A stretch of 64,000 bases of DNA, from the NCBI GenBank assembly GCA_911728455.2, contig OU452232.1, forward strand, positions 2,984,501 through 3,048,500, given 5' to 3'. The number at the start of each line of letters is the position of its first letter. The first letter of the stretch is position 1. The position numbers and the translations under genes are program-made. The notes under the pieces are model-generated. The model did no database searches. It saw only the letters and a program-made list of their open reading frames with translations, and was not told where the DNA came from. Positions 11,661 to 21,834 of the stretch are shown here, one piece after another. Source of the stretch: Marthasterias glacialis. Lineage: Eukaryota > Echinodermata > Asteroidea > Forcipulatida > Asteriidae.

Positions 11661-12619
11661 TCCCTTTAATGGGAGACATCAGTCAGAAGTGTTTGTAATT
11701 CGAGTAAGAACACTACCCTGGTATTGTTAAGGGTGATCACTGTAAGTATGCACTTTAAATTGGATTGTGTAACCATGATTATCTCTGATATAGTGATAAC
11801 CATGTACTTCATACACCTGTATCTGCAGTGTCATCAAAGGTAGCTACTGACCAACAATAAACTGATATGAGAAGCTTGTAGAGGGTTAACCTTTACAGAA
11901 GCTATAACCACGACATTGATGCAATGCAGTCAGCAAAGATAGATAACACTATCCCAAAGGAAGTGAGTAGCGTTGCAGTCTCTGGTAAGTGTAAGGTGAG
12001 AAAAGAAGTTTCATTCCAATAAAGCAAGAATTAACGGACAAGAGTAAAAAAATGTCTTTGGAATTCATCAATCGTGGAGTTATGACAGTAAAAGTCAAAG
12101 AATGGACGTTAGACCACTTGTTGTGCCAACTTTTAATGTCAGAAATACTTTGAAGTGATTAATGATTTCATGCTCGAATTGACCCTGATTGTTGCCAGGA
12201 TGGTGTTGATGTGAAAAGGTTTTGCTGCTGCTGTAAAGGACATTGATGACCTGAATAGAGACAACACAGAGGGAGTTGGGTTGCCAGGATGGTATTGACA
12301 TGGAAAGGTTTGGCTGGTTCTGTATTGGATGTTGATCACCTGAATAGAGACAACACAGAAAGGTTTGTAAAGGACAGTGACAACATTGATGTAGAGTAAT
12401 TTAATAAAAACAATTCAACGAAATTGTTGTGAAGTTTTGTAAGACTAGCAGAACATACTATTTTTTGTGTTTTAATGCAAACAGAATGTGTAAACAACTT
12501 CACAGCAGTTTGATATCAAGGGTGATGTTTCGTTTGTCTTCACCCTTTAAAAAATAGGGGACGTGAACAACATTGATAAGATTTGAGAAAGATAAATGTT
12601 TGCAGATTTGCATACAACT
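11661..12619. repeat. Gene-free stretch with an 89-bp tandem duplication at 12192-12366
   Basis: TTGCCAGGATGGT, GAAAAGGTTT/GGAAAGGTTT and CCTGAATAGAGACAACACAG occur twice with an 89-bp period, starting at 12192 and 12281. The two overlapping minus-strand frames here are shadows of this duplication. Nothing else was recognised. Confidence 0.6.
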
Positions 12620-12910
12620 TACATGGTATTGTAGCGTAAATTGGTTGGTGCGCAATGTTCACATGCGTAGTTGCAGGTGGCACATCAAACAATAGGGGGG
12701 ATTGCAACATTGAGGGCACTAGGCACGCAGCAGCGGCAGCAGCGAGTATAAAAGGGGAGAGCGCGTGAGCTATGGCAGGACAGGGATTAGTTTGATGGTG
12801 GTGACATCACAAGGCCGTAGTGTGCGGATCATGAGGCTCTTATATTGATGAGGCTCTGAGTTGGTAGTGGCAATAAAATACTTGATAACTGAGAAAAGGA
12901 TTCTCTGTCA
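12620..12910 (+). promoter_or_regulatory. LTR-like promoter block with TATA box and poly(A) signal
   Basis: TATAAAAGG sits at 12747-12755 in a locally GC-rich setting (CAGCAGCGGCAGCAGCGAG upstream). AATAAA follows at 12872-12877, then GT-rich sequence. The spacing of TATA, about 120 bp, AATAAA is typical of a retroelement LTR (U3-R-U5). No second copy or internal region is visible, so it would be a solo LTR. A cellular promoter is the alternative. Boundaries are uncertain. Confidence 0.35.
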
Positions 12911-13544
12911 GGTTATTTATTGTTGTGCCTCCCCTCCCCTGATTGATTCCTAAAACTTGAGGCTCTGAGCATGAGGCAGTATACATCAGCCTAAACGGAC
13001 TTGCCCCCGGCGCCCCGCAACTTGGGAGCGCGCCCGCAAGACTTGGTGTGGTTGCCGGAGTGGTGACCATAGCAGGGAAAGATTCCCCACAGTATAAAGA
13101 TGGTCCAGGTTGAAAACTTCCTTTGAAGTATTTTTGCTTGCAATGCTATAGTTTTAGAGAAAAGAGTAAAAACATCAAAACAAACTGTCAAAAACACACA
13201 AGTTTTCTTTTTCGCTACTACTTTCTCAAGACTCCAATGACTGATTGAGCTTAAACTCTCATAGGCTGGTTGTTTGATGTGTATGTTGAGTCACATAGAG
13301 AGCGGATACTGGTCTTTGAACTTTACCAACGTTGGCGAATGAATGCATTCTATTTCACTATTATGGAGTATTGCCTGAATTTGGTGTGGGGCATCATCAC
13401 TCACATTTTTAGTAAAAAGCTCCAAATGTATAAGGCCAACATTCATCAGAGAGAGATTCAACCGTAGTAGATGGAACAACTTGTGTTGGATGAGACAAAT
13501 TAAAATCTGATTGAAGAACACTTGGATCAAAATGCAAGACTTAC
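12911..13544. other. Gene-free stretch
   Basis: A GC-rich patch (13000-13050) with CCCCCGGCGCCCCGC lies just after the LTR-like block. No gene was recognised. Confidence 0.35.
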
Positions 13545-13633
13545 CCGTTGTTAAGAAAGTAGACTTCACTCACAGGGGCAGCTCACTGTCTCCTTCGAAT
13601 GGCAACAAGCAAACAACTTCTTGCACAGGATTA
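13545..13633 (-). other. Splice-flanked cassette, Y type (dispersed copy)
   Basis: On the minus strand TTTTGCAG precedes this 89-bp segment and GTAAGTC follows it. The interior resembles the cassette found about 20 times in the 43-64 kb array, for example GTTGTTTG, TGTTGCCATT and GTGAAGTC followed by TTTCTT. One frame reads CKKLFACCHS and then meets TGA. It is a candidate exon or an exon-derived repeat of unknown role. Confidence 0.5.
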
Positions 13634-13774
13634 CTGCAAAATATGAAACATCAAAAGGTATTAACAACTGATAAGTGATGCATGACATGACTGGCTGTTA
13701 TCAATCACTTCTTCCATCATGATAAAACTTTTATATGTAAGTTCTGATGCATTGCAGAGCATCAATATGGTCTT

Positions 13775-13910
13775 GGGTTTTTCCATATATATACTTTCCT
13801 GGGTCCTGTGAAAATTTCTTCACAGGAATTGGGAAAGTGCTACAATAAGTATACAGCGCTTAACACGCATCGGTGTATGGGTAAAAATTACAACTAATAT
13901 GCCTAAAATG
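13775..13910 (+). repeat. SINE fragment (3' part)
   Basis: It carries the 3' signature of the local tRNA-derived SINE: CTTCACAGGAATT, then AAGTGCT, AAGTATACAGCGCTTAACA and CATCGGTGTATGGGTAAA. The head with the A and B boxes is degraded. Confidence 0.5.
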
Positions 13911-14149
13911 CAGTTCTGAGAAAAGATTTTGTATCTACTGCCTCAAAGTAAATAAGAGGTTGGAGATTATCGTGAAGGTGTTGATGATAAGTTCCCCCCC
14001 CCAACACCACCAAGACAATTTCTTTTTAGAACTTTATTGTACTCAAACAAAAATAGATTTTATACATGGTGTTAATGGAAACAGAAAATCATATCTTTTA
14101 TACACTAGTCAAAGTCCGAGTTTTTACAAAGATTGTTTGGAGAAAAGTT

Positions 14150-14345
14150 CCAACAGTGATTAAGACATCTGCTTTACGGGGGTAAGTTGGTTCCAATCCA
14201 CCAGAGTAGGTCAGCAGGACCCAGGAAAGCACGTAGACAGTGCTCATCACACATCGATGTAGGGTGAAACTAAAACTAATATTCTTTATCCCCAATGCAA
14301 TTACTACAGCAGTCCCCGCTGCTATAATTACATGATTCCAATAGG
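14150..14345 (+). repeat. SINE fragment
   Basis: GATTAAGACATCTGCTTTA (the A-box side of the SINE), a diverged GGTTCCAATCCACC B box, then GTGCTCATCACACATCGATG and TAGGGTGAAAC. The order matches the full copy at 22345-22600. Positions 14346-14740 hold nothing recognised. Confidence 0.55.
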
Positions 14346-14743
14346 CCTTACTTTTGACTAAGAGGGTGCCCTTTGGGGTAGATAGGGGTCAAACCATAGA
14401 AATAGTGTGGTAAACCAGATGCACTTAGACTTCTAGTAAAGCAGTTAATAAACAACTTTGGATTTTTTTTCAGTGAAAGTTTTAAAGTGTAACCAGTGTA
14501 TGATATTTGCTTGGAAAGTTTATAATTTCAATGTTTCAAAATATTTGTGTACTTTCCAAATGGAATTAGTAATGTGCCCTCATGCTGTCAAAAATACGGC
14601 CTATTGGTCTCTTATCACAGGGCATGGTTGGTGATCCAGTTCAAAAGACATCTGCACTGAGTATCAAGGCCGGACTCGGACTTGAGACCGGTCTCCCGAC
14701 CATTTTTTGTGGTCTTGGTCTTTGAAGTTGCTCGGAGCACCAT

Positions 14744-14838
14744 GACTCGGACTCGGACTCGGACTCGAGGGGAGGAGTCGGTCTCGGACTCGGACTCTGA
14801 CTCTGACAATAGGGACTTGGACTCGGACTCGGACTCGG
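14744..14838. repeat. (GGACTC)n microsatellite
   Basis: Uninterrupted to slightly imperfect GGACTC/GACTCT hexamers. The Ser-Asp and Arg-Val/Ser-Glu repeat frames on both strands arise from this hexamer. A SINE 3' end (CACTGCTGAGTATACATCAA) follows at 14860-14890. Confidence 0.95.
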
Positions 14839-14894
14839 CTGGTGTGGACTTGACTATAGCACTGCTGAGTATACATCAATGTGGGGTAAAGAAA

Positions 14895-15252
14895 AAAATA
14901 TAAACAACTCAAATAGCTCCTGCAAACAACTGTGGCAATTTTTTGAAACTATTGTCAAGATCGACAAAGTTCTAACTTTCTCATGTTTTAACATTGTATT
15001 TTTTATCCCCTTTTCACTGGAAAGAATTTGTGAACAAGTTTTCCAAAATCTGTCATGCCTGTTTGTATTTTGTTGATTATATCGGAACGTAAAGAAATTT
15101 GGATCAGTAAATTTGAGATTTTAGATGAGAGAATTTAGTTGACACATTCTCCTATTGATGCTCTACCAATTTCAAAATATTGAATTCCAAGAATGATGGT
15201 CTGGAAGATCAAATAAAGTTATAAACTAAATGTATAAAGATGCAAGGCTTAC
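14895..15252. other. Gene-free stretch
   Basis: No supported feature before the cassette at 15253. Confidence 0.4.
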
Positions 15253-15361
15253 CCTCTTTGGATTAGGGTTTCTTTTCCACTCAGAAGAAATTGTTCGTTA
15301 TTTCCTTCATGAAGTGATGTTGGTGAGAGACTACAGAGAAACAACTTGATGAGCAAGGAAC
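15253..15361 (-). other. Splice-flanked cassette, X type (dispersed copy)
   Basis: On the minus strand ATGTTTCAG precedes and GTAAGCC follows this 109-bp segment. Near-identical borders flank the related segment at 41804-41917. One frame is open throughout (contains LHEGNNEQFLLSGKETLIQR), but the copy at 41.8 kb is open in a different frame because of indels, which argues against a conserved protein. It may be an exon-derived repeat or part of a non-coding transcript. Confidence 0.45.
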
Positions 15362-15724
15362 CTGAAACATAAAACAATCAAATTAAATCAAAGATTGATA
15401 TTTGATTTACTCTAGGTAATAACTGGGCTGATTGCTGAAGGTTTCTTGATATATTCTCCTAATGATGAACTGAGCAGACTGTGTGAAACATTGAATAAAC
15501 CTCCAGTTCTTCGTCGAGTCACACATGCTTACATCAGACATTATAGTGTCACCACAACCCAACATTACATTGTACCTTAATCATGTAAACCTAAAAATTA
15601 TTTCAAAAAATTTGAACACTGTTTTTCTTTTTCAGTCTAACAATGATTAACATTAAATGCCTTTTCTAATCTTTTACAATTCAAAAGATATACGATAAAC
15701 ATGAATTCATGAAAGTACTTGATT
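15362..15724. other. Gene-free stretch
   Basis: Diverged sequence following the cassette. It has weak similarity to the parts downstream of the other X cassettes and no gene. Confidence 0.35.
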
Positions 15725-15816
15725 TGGATGGATGTTAATATTTGCATCAGGGGAATGAATATAAATTTTACTTTGCCTTATACCGATGTGTGATAAGCAC
15801 TGTATACTCAGTGTAT
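15725..15816 (-). repeat. SINE fragment cut by the Gypsy LTR
   Basis: GATGTTAATATTTGCATCAG, GGGAATGAATATAAATTT and CCGATGTGTGATAAGCACTG with TATACTCAGTG match the minus-strand SINE copies at 40.8-41.3 kb. The match stops exactly where the Gypsy LTR starts. Confidence 0.75.
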
Positions 15817-16323
15817 TATCACCGGGTGCCATAATATAAAATTAATGTAAAATACTATTATTTGTAGTTTTCTATATTCTATATACCTTATAAGCAGTTC
15901 ATTGTTCTGTGTCATACAATGGAGCTGTGTGTGAGGCAAGTCCACAAGGGCTATCTCTACCACCTTGCACATTCCTAAGCAATGACCGAAGTATAGTGGA
16001 CAGGGCACAAGCATGTCCAAATAAGGGGCAACTGCCCACACTAATTTGTTTAATACAACCCCCTTCTAAAATTCATCTAAACATATTCCTGCATGGTATA
16101 ACTATTCAAATGCCCTATTAATGAAGTGAGAAACAATTCCTTATATGGTTATACGTTGTGCAAGAAAGTATGTTCCTGTATCCTATATAAACCCTTGTAA
16201 TCTCGAGTTGAGGACAGTGAGAGCCTCCACCATCAGACGTATATTAAAAAGTATCTTCAATCATCAATCCAGCGTCAACACGTCTCTTCTTAGAGTCTTA
16301 GAGTCTATATAGCCTAACTGGTT
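15817..16323 (+). repeat. 5' LTR of the Gypsy element
   Basis: Direct repeat of 21835-22341 with no indel and about four substitutions. It starts TATCACCGGG and ends AACTGGTT, so the usual TG...CA ends are not seen. TATATAA at 16184-16190 is a likely TATA box. Confidence 0.9.
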
Positions 16324-16328
16324 ATATT

Positions 16329-16348
16329 TGGTGGAGAATCCGGGTATC
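16329..16348 (+). promoter_or_regulatory. Putative primer-binding site
   Basis: TGGTGGAGAATCCGGGTA starts five bases after the LTR. TGG would pair with a tRNA 3' CCA, and the rest is consistent with an acceptor stem followed by a T arm. The tRNA species was not identified. Confidence 0.5.
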
Positions 16349-16449
16349 TATCAAAGTGTACTGTTCGCCGACTTAGAACTTTTTCGCAAAGTTAGTTCCT
16401 GAACATTCAAAAGAGCCCGTCTCACTCAGTCCCAAGTATCTATACAACG

Positions 16450-17241
16450 ATGGCATCTACAAACACCAATGATTCAATTGTGCCCAAGTTCTCGGGCTAT
16501 GACTCTGGAGATCCAGAACTATGGCTTGACAGGTACGAGCGGTACTCAAAGCTCAAGAAGTGGACTCCAGCTCAACAAGCCAGCAATCTCCCCCTGTATT
16601 TGACCGAGTCAGCCAGCTACTGGCACAGAGATCTTCCTGACGAAGTATCAACGCTATTCCCGGCTTTAAAGCAGGCCTTTCTTACAAAGTACCAGCTACA
16701 TGAGGGGATGAAATGGGTCAGGTTGGCCGAGCTGGCGGACAGAAAACAACGGGACGGGGAATCTGTCGAGGCATACATTGCCGATATCGAACGAAGATGC
16801 TGCCAACTTGGAAAGTCCCCATCAGAGCGTATCGAGGCTTTCATACGAGGATTGCGACCCGAGATCCGAAGCCACGTCATAAAGGCGCACCCCCAGACGG
16901 TAGATGACGCACTGACACAAGCACGTCTAGCCCAGTCCACAACAACGCGTTCCGGACCCCAGACGGCAGAGGTGAACTCTGCGTTACAAGAGCTGAGCAA
17001 CCAGATTCTAACGCTTCAGGGGCAACTCGCATCCATCTCTGCAGCTGGACCTGCCTCCAGCTACACCCAGCAACAGTCCCCACAGTTCCCTGCTCAACCA
17101 CCACCGAGGCGGCAGTACTCCCAACAGCGGCGACCCCAGCAGTCCTACCGAGCAACCCAGCAGCCCCGCCCATACCAGCAGTTTTACAGCCCAGCAGTCA
17201 GCCCAGCAGGAACAGGCGTGCCACTGGTGTGGATGGGGTGA
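16450..17241 (+). CDS. gag: Gag polyprotein, capsid part (frame-broken before zinc knuckle)
   Basis: The frame has 263 codons. Residues ~10-170 have the Ty3/Gypsy capsid (retrotransposon gag) pattern, with W-L-x-R-Y, then Y-W, L-x-x-A-F-x-x-K-Y, E-x-V-x-x-Y and [10 protein letters not shown] Gln/Pro-rich linker follows from ~190. The frame stops at 17241 while a nucleocapsid zinc knuckle continues in the +1 frame. The role is assembly of virus-like particles. The ATG at 16450 was chosen because the capsid homology starts right after it, about 125 bases downstream of the LTR. Confidence 0.9.
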   Translation: MASTNTNDSIVPKFSGYDSGDPELWLDRYERYSKLKKWTPAQQASNLPLYLTESASYWHRDLPDEVSTLFPALKQAFLTKYQLHEGMKWVRLAELADRKQRDGESVEAYIADIERRCCQLGKSPSERIEAFIRGLRPEIRSHVIKAHPQTVDDALTQARLAQSTTTRSGPQTAEVNSALQELSNQILTLQGQLASISAAGPASSYTQQQSPQFPAQPPPRRQYSQQRRPQQSYRATQQPRPYQQFYSPAVSPAGTGVPLVWMG

Positions 17242-17383
17242 GTGTGTAGATAAGCGATCATGTCCGGCCAATGGAGTAGAATGTCGAAATTGCCGTAAAA
17301 TAGGGCACTTTGCCAGAGTATGTATGAGTAGACCTGTTAGTTATTATAGTAATTCCCCCAGTGGAAACATCAGTAATCAATGA
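17213..17383 (+). CDS. Nucleocapsid zinc-knuckle segment of Gag, ending in a readthrough-type TGA
   Basis: This segment lies in the +1 frame relative to the capsid. It contains [15 protein letters not shown] and then a canonical CCHC knuckle (C-x2-C-x4-H-x4-C; C at 17282 and 17291, H at 17306, C at 17321), which binds retroelement RNA. It ends in TGA at 17381-17383 followed by CTAG, and the pol frame continues open in the same frame directly after. The shift from the capsid frame lies somewhere in 17100-17215, where both frames are open. It is either a 1-nt insertion or a programmed shift. Confidence 0.8.
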   Translation, partial: QACHWCGWGECVDKRSCPANGVECRNCRKIGHFARVCMSRPVSYYSNSPSGNISNQ

Positions 17384-19438
17384 CTAGGCCAACAAATTCA
17401 ATGCGATGAGTCCCAAACGGTTCCACATATCAATAACGTATTACCCATTTCACGTGGAACCAATCTTGTCACAATAAAGATGGGTTCACAATTTCGCCAC
17501 TCTCTAATCGATACCGGGGCAATGATATCTTGTATTGCCAAACGAACTTATGTAGAATGTTTTTCGGACACAAAATTCCCATTGGGACCTTCTGACGTGC
17601 CTTTGATTTGTGGTGTTGCGGGACACGTTACTAAAGTTGTTGGCAAGGTTACCTTGCCTATTTCGATTGGCGATATGAATTGTACCCATCCATTCTATGT
17701 TTTAGAGTGTATGAATCATGATATCATTCTGGGTGTTGATTTCCTTCAAGAACACAAGGCAACAATATCATTTGACTCCAATCGCTTGGATTTTCTAAAT
17801 TCAAGTTCAGCGCCCCTAACCAGTAAAGCAACAAACACAAAGAATGTTAGAGCTGTGTGTAACGTGACCTTACCTGCTAGAACCCAAACGATATTTAGAG
17901 CCAAGTGTAAGGAGACAAGCACAAAACACGGGATTATTGAACCTGTTCCGTCTCTGTATTCAGATAAGAAGTTAATTGGAGCCAAATGTATTGTTCAATC
18001 ACACCAGGGCCAAACAGTGTATCAAGTAATGAACCCTACTGATAGTAACATAGAGATCAAACGTAATCAAGTAGTAGGTGTTTGGGAACCACTCTCGGCT
18101 GACACGTACATCGACAGTTTTGAGGTAGATGGAAATGAGACACATCAATTCACTCAGTCCCAAGGGGACACGAAACCAAATGCTGTTCATGCCACAAACA
18201 GTATCAACCCTCAAGAAGTACTTGATGATTTGGGCATAAGCTTTAATGATTCAGATTTAACGTCGGACCAGAAAAACCAACTGGTTGAGTTTTTGGCTCA
18301 AAACAGAGCTGTCTTTGCAAAGGACCATACCGAGTTAGGTACAACTGATGTGCATTTTCATAGCATAGATACTGGTGATGCGCAACCTGTTCATCAGCGC
18401 TTCTATCGGACTTCCCCAGCTCACAAAACAGAAATTGAAAGACAAATTCACGACATGCTAAAAGCAGATATAATCCAACCATCCACTTCGCCTTGGGCTA
18501 GTCCAGTAGTTCTTGTGAAAAAGAAAAATGGTGATTTTCGCTTCGCGGTCGACTTTCGTCGCCTCAATAAAGTGACCAAGCCAATGTCTTTCCCTCTACC
18601 TCGCCCTGACGATGTGTATGATACTATTGGAGAATCTCATGCTCAAATATTCACTGTACTCGATCTTGCATCAGGATTTTGGCAAATACCATTAGATTCT
18701 GACAGCCAAGCTAAGACAGCATTCACATCACACACTGGTAATTTTCAGTTTAAGAAAATGCCGTTTGGTTTGATGAATGCACCGGTATCCTTTCAAATGG
18801 TCATGACACAAGTACTACGGGGTTTAGCCTGGCAATTCGCTCTGGTTTATGTTGATGACATTATAATTTTCTCACCGGATTTTGACACACATCTGACACA
18901 TTTGACTGCAGTTTTTGATCGCTTGTGTGCTGCAAATCTTAAGCTCAAACCACAAAAGTGTCACTTTGCGGCCAGAGAAGTTACTTATCTCGGTCACATC
19001 ATTTCCAAGCAAGGGATTAAAGTCAATCCAGACAAAACTGTAGTCATACAGTCATTCCCGGTTCCTAAAGATCAATCGGAAGTCTGTGCGTTTCTTGGTA
19101 TATGTAATTACTATCGCCGATTTGTCAAAGGTTATGCTAACATTGCTTGTCCACTGAACCAGTTGTTGCAGAGAGACATGTCGTTTGTATGGACAGAAGC
19201 CTGTGATAAGGCTTTCCGGACGCTAAAACTTGCGCTCATTTTGCCACCTATCCTCTGCTACCCTAATTTCGACAAAGGGTTTATCCTTTCCACTGATGCC
19301 AGTGGCTATGCGATAGGCTATATACTCTCGCAGACCAATGATGATGGTCGAGAAGTCGTCATTCAGTATGGTGGCCGAGCTCTAACTAAGCGGAACAGAA
19401 ATGGTCAATCACTGAAAGAGAAGGTTTGGCTGTTGTAG
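17384..19438 (+). CDS. pol: Pol part 1: protease, reverse transcriptase, start of RNase H
   Basis: The frame opens directly after the gag TGA; the first ATG is at 17480. Counted from that ATG, an aspartic protease with D-T-G at residues 11-13 comes first. A reverse transcriptase follows (SPWASPVVLVKKK; F-A-V-D-F-R-R-L-N; catalytic Y-V-D-D at 457-460; L-K-P-x-K-C), then the RNase H start (S-T-D-A-S-G, first catalytic Asp about 606). The frame ends at 19438 inside RNase H, and the homology continues in another frame from about 19400. The function is processing of the polyprotein and copying of element RNA into DNA. Confidence 0.93.
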   Translation, partial: LGQQIQCDESQTVPHINNVLPISRGTNLVTIKMGSQFRHSLIDTGAMISCIAKRTYVECFSDTKFPLGPSDVPLICGVAGHVTKVVGKVTLPISIGDMNCTHPFYVLECMNHDIILGVDFLQEHKATISFDSNRLDFLNSSSAPLTSKATNTKNVRAVCNVTLPARTQTIFRAKCKETSTKHGIIEPVPSLYSDKKLIGAKCIVQSHQGQTVYQVMNPTDSNIEIKRNQVVGVWEPLSADTYIDSFEVDGNETHQFTQSQGDTKPNAVHATNSINPQEVLDDLGISFNDSDLTSDQKNQLVEFLAQNRAVFAKDHTELGTTDVHFHSIDTGDAQPVHQRFYRTSPAHKTEIERQIHDMLKADIIQPSTSPWASPVVLVKKKNGDFRFAVDFRRLNKVTKPMSFPLPRPDDVYDTIGESHAQIFTVLDLASGFWQIPLDSDSQAKTAFTSHTGNFQFKKMPFGLMNAPVSFQMVMTQVLRGLAWQFALVYVDDIIIFSPDFDTHLTHLTAVFDRLCAANLKLKPQKCHFAAREVTYLGHIISKQGIKVNPDKTVVIQSFPVPKDQSEVCAFLGICNYYRRFVKGYANIACPLNQLLQRDMSFVWTEACDKAFRTLKLALILPPILCYPNFDKGFILSTDASGYAIGYILSQTNDDGREVVIQYGGRALTKRNRNGQSLKEKVWLL

Positions 19439-20907
19439 AGGGTATAAAATTCTATCGCGTATACCTAGCCAATAAGAAATTTCGTGTCCAAACGGATCAT
19501 GTCTCTCTTCAATGGTTACGTACAATCCAAGATACAACTGGTCGATTAGGCCGATGGTCAATTCAGTTACAGGGATATGACTTTGAGGTTGTCCATAAGT
19601 CTGGTAAGTCTCATGGTAATGCCGATGCCCTTTCGCGTAGAACATACAACGATGAGCCCCCCTGTCCCAAACCAATAATTGTGACTGAACCCGTTAACAA
19701 CCCACCACTGACTCAAGGGGCCGCGAACGCGCCCCAGTTGCCTGAAACAATTGAATACCAACTCACGTATGCCACAAATGCGGTGCCAATCTATTCAATT
19801 AGTGAACTAGATGATCTTACATCCCCCAACCATTCTGACATTCGTAATAGACAAAGAGCCGATGTTTTGTTGAATCAGTACATTGCATACTTAGGATCCG
19901 GCTTCCTACCCTCAGATGCTTGTCTCGCAAGGCGAATAGTAGCAGAAACACCAGATTTCATATTACAAGACGGTATTCTCTATCATTACTATTACCCACG
20001 AGGTAAAGGTCACAAGATTGACCTACAAATCAAACAGTTAGCCGTTCCGCAGAGTTTAAGGCCAGACATATTGCTGTCCTATCACGACTCACTGTTCGGT
20101 GGCCATCAAGGCATGGATCGCACATACGATAGCATCCGCCAAAAGTATTACTGGCCACAAATGTTTTCGGAAATTGAAAGCTATGTGAAATCATGTACTA
20201 CCTGCCAGCGGGTTAAAGTCAACCGTCATGGTAAACATGCCACACTCAGACCCTTGCCCGTCGGCGATGTGTTTTCCAGATTACACATTGACATACTAGG
20301 GCCACTGAAAACTTCTTCTGAGGGGTACAAGTATGTTTTGTTAGTTGTTGATTCATTTTCCAAATGGTGCGAGGCATTCCCGCTCAAAACCCAAGACGCT
20401 GCAGAAGTTGCACGAATCTTGTATAACGAAATCATTTGTCGCAATGGTGCTCCCTCTTCCTTGCTTTCCGACAGAGGCACACAGTTCATGTCCAAGTTGA
20501 TCAAAGAGTTATGCAATCTCTTCCAAATTACAAAAATTAACACCAGTAGCTACCACCCCCAGACAAACGCAAGCTGTGAGCGTATGAACAGTTTCATTTG
20601 GCAAACATTGCAAGCGTATTGCAAACCCGACCAATCCAATTGGGTACAACTGCTACCCAGTATTATGTTGGCATATCGCAGCACGCCGGCCACTGAATCT
20701 ACGCAGCTCAGCCCATTTATGATCCTGTTTGGTCGTGAATGCAATCTTCCCATTGATACAGCGCTATTGCCTCCGACAGACACAGAGTCTAAATGCCACC
20801 AATCACTTGAGCACATCATGAACAACTTTGATATCACTCGTAAAATAGCTGCAGAAAACATAAAGACTGCTCAAGCCAAGTATAAGGGTCAGTTCGATAA
20901 GAAGTAA
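19411..20907 (+). CDS. pol: Pol part 2: RNase H end and integrase
   Basis: RNase H continues here (T-E-R-E-G-L-A-V-V, then TDHVSLQWL and G-N-A-D-A-L-S-R), with the first overlap at about 19400-19411. Counted from codon 19426, the integrase has an HHCC zinc site (H220, H227, C257, C260) and a D,D(35)E core (D289, D349, E385) with HPQTNASCER before the last acid. The frame ends in TAA at the start of an A10 run, and the expected C-terminal part goes on in the next frame. The break near 19400 looks like a one-base loss. Confidence 0.92.
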   Translation, partial: TEREGLAVVEGIKFYRVYLANKKFRVQTDHVSLQWLRTIQDTTGRLGRWSIQLQGYDFEVVHKSGKSHGNADALSRRTYNDEPPCPKPIIVTEPVNNPPLTQGAANAPQLPETIEYQLTYATNAVPIYSISELDDLTSPNHSDIRNRQRADVLLNQYIAYLGSGFLPSDACLARRIVAETPDFILQDGILYHYYYPRGKGHKIDLQIKQLAVPQSLRPDILLSYHDSLFGGHQGMDRTYDSIRQKYYWPQMFSEIESYVKSCTTCQRVKVNRHGKHATLRPLPVGDVFSRLHIDILGPLKTSSEGYKYVLLVVDSFSKWCEAFPLKTQDAAEVARILYNEIICRNGAPSSLLSDRGTQFMSKLIKELCNLFQITKINTSSYHPQTNASCERMNSFIWQTLQAYCKPDQSNWVQLLPSIMLAYRSTPATESTQLSPFMILFGRECNLPIDTALLPPTDTESKCHQSLEHIMNNFDITRKIAAENIKTAQAKYKGQFDKK

Positions 20908-20908
20908 A

Positions 20909-21538
20909 AAAAAAACCAGCTACACAGATGGTCAAAAAGTTTGGCTTTACTGTGCAAAGAGAACTGTTGGTTTGTCCCCAGAAATGTGTCATAAGTGGCT
21001 TGGACCATATTACATTTGTGAAGCGAGGGACAATTTCACCTACAAACTCCGTAGATGTGGTGATAACAAACCCATGCTGTCTCCAGTTCACGCTAATCGG
21101 CTGAAGCAATACCATGACCCTAAGGACAGACCAGTGCACATTCCTGATGACTTAGATAACCTGACTGAGGTAAATGCAGACCAATTTGAAGATAGTGAAC
21201 CTAGTGTAACTCCCCAAGAGAGTAGTAATACTGTACCCATACCATCTGACACCAGTCGCGTGCCGCCCACACCACCTGTTGTCTTGGGACATCCCAAAGT
21301 ACCCATCAAATGCTCCCCACACAATGACTCCCGCCAAGGTCACGACAATGACTGGTTCGTAGTACATAGTTTACGGCGATCAACCATCATTAATGGTAAA
21401 CGCCATTACCAAGTCAAATGGAAAGGGTACAATAATACTACCTGGGAACCTGAGGATAATATTCCTGATGAATTGATACAAGAGTTTCACGTCCGCAAGA
21501 CCAAGCGTTATAACAAGGGTAAACGAAAACGCTAATTC
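20909..21538 (+). CDS. pol: Pol part 3: integrase C-terminus with chromodomain
   Basis: The frame after the A10 run reads D-G-Q-K-V-W-L-Y, then K-W-L-G-P-Y, the GPY/F-type integrase tail. After a Pro/Ser/Thr-rich linker a chromodomain follows (W-F-V-V-H-S-L, Y-Q-V-K-W-K-G-Y, T-W-E-P-E-D-N-I). The end is basic, with KRYNKGKRKR. Chromodomains in Gypsy integrases steer insertion toward marked chromatin. In this copy the segment is cut off from the rest of pol by one base in the homopolymer. Confidence 0.9.
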
Positions 21539-21820
21539 TATCTACTGTTTGTTGAATTCACGCACCTGTATCAGTGAGACTTGTGTTTAATTTATTTCAT
21601 TTAACTGTAACTTGTAATTTGATTATAATTCCCATTATTCATTACAATTTTCCATATTGAACTTATCCTGGCAAAGGACATGACATGCTTGCTTATACTG
21701 CACATTCTACCTCTTTGATTTCGTTGTATGTGTATTATATTTACCTTCACATTTATTTTCAGACACCTGTACTTTCATTGTTATTAATTTTTCCCTATTA
21801 AGTCGGGAGACTTAATCTTT

Positions 21821-21830
21821 GAGGGGAGGG
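21821..21830 (+). promoter_or_regulatory. Polypurine tract
   Basis: GAGGGGAGGG lies four bases before the 3' LTR. This is the usual priming site for plus-strand DNA synthesis. Confidence 0.75.
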
Positions 21831-21834
21831 CACA

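Noticed and set aside
14615-14912. Ser-Asp and Arg-Val repeat proteins on both strands
   Set aside because: They come from the GGACTC hexamer and have no consistent start or flanking exon.
16617-21367. Minus-strand and alternate-frame ORFs across the Gypsy element
   Set aside because: They are shadows of gag and pol codons with no homology of their own.
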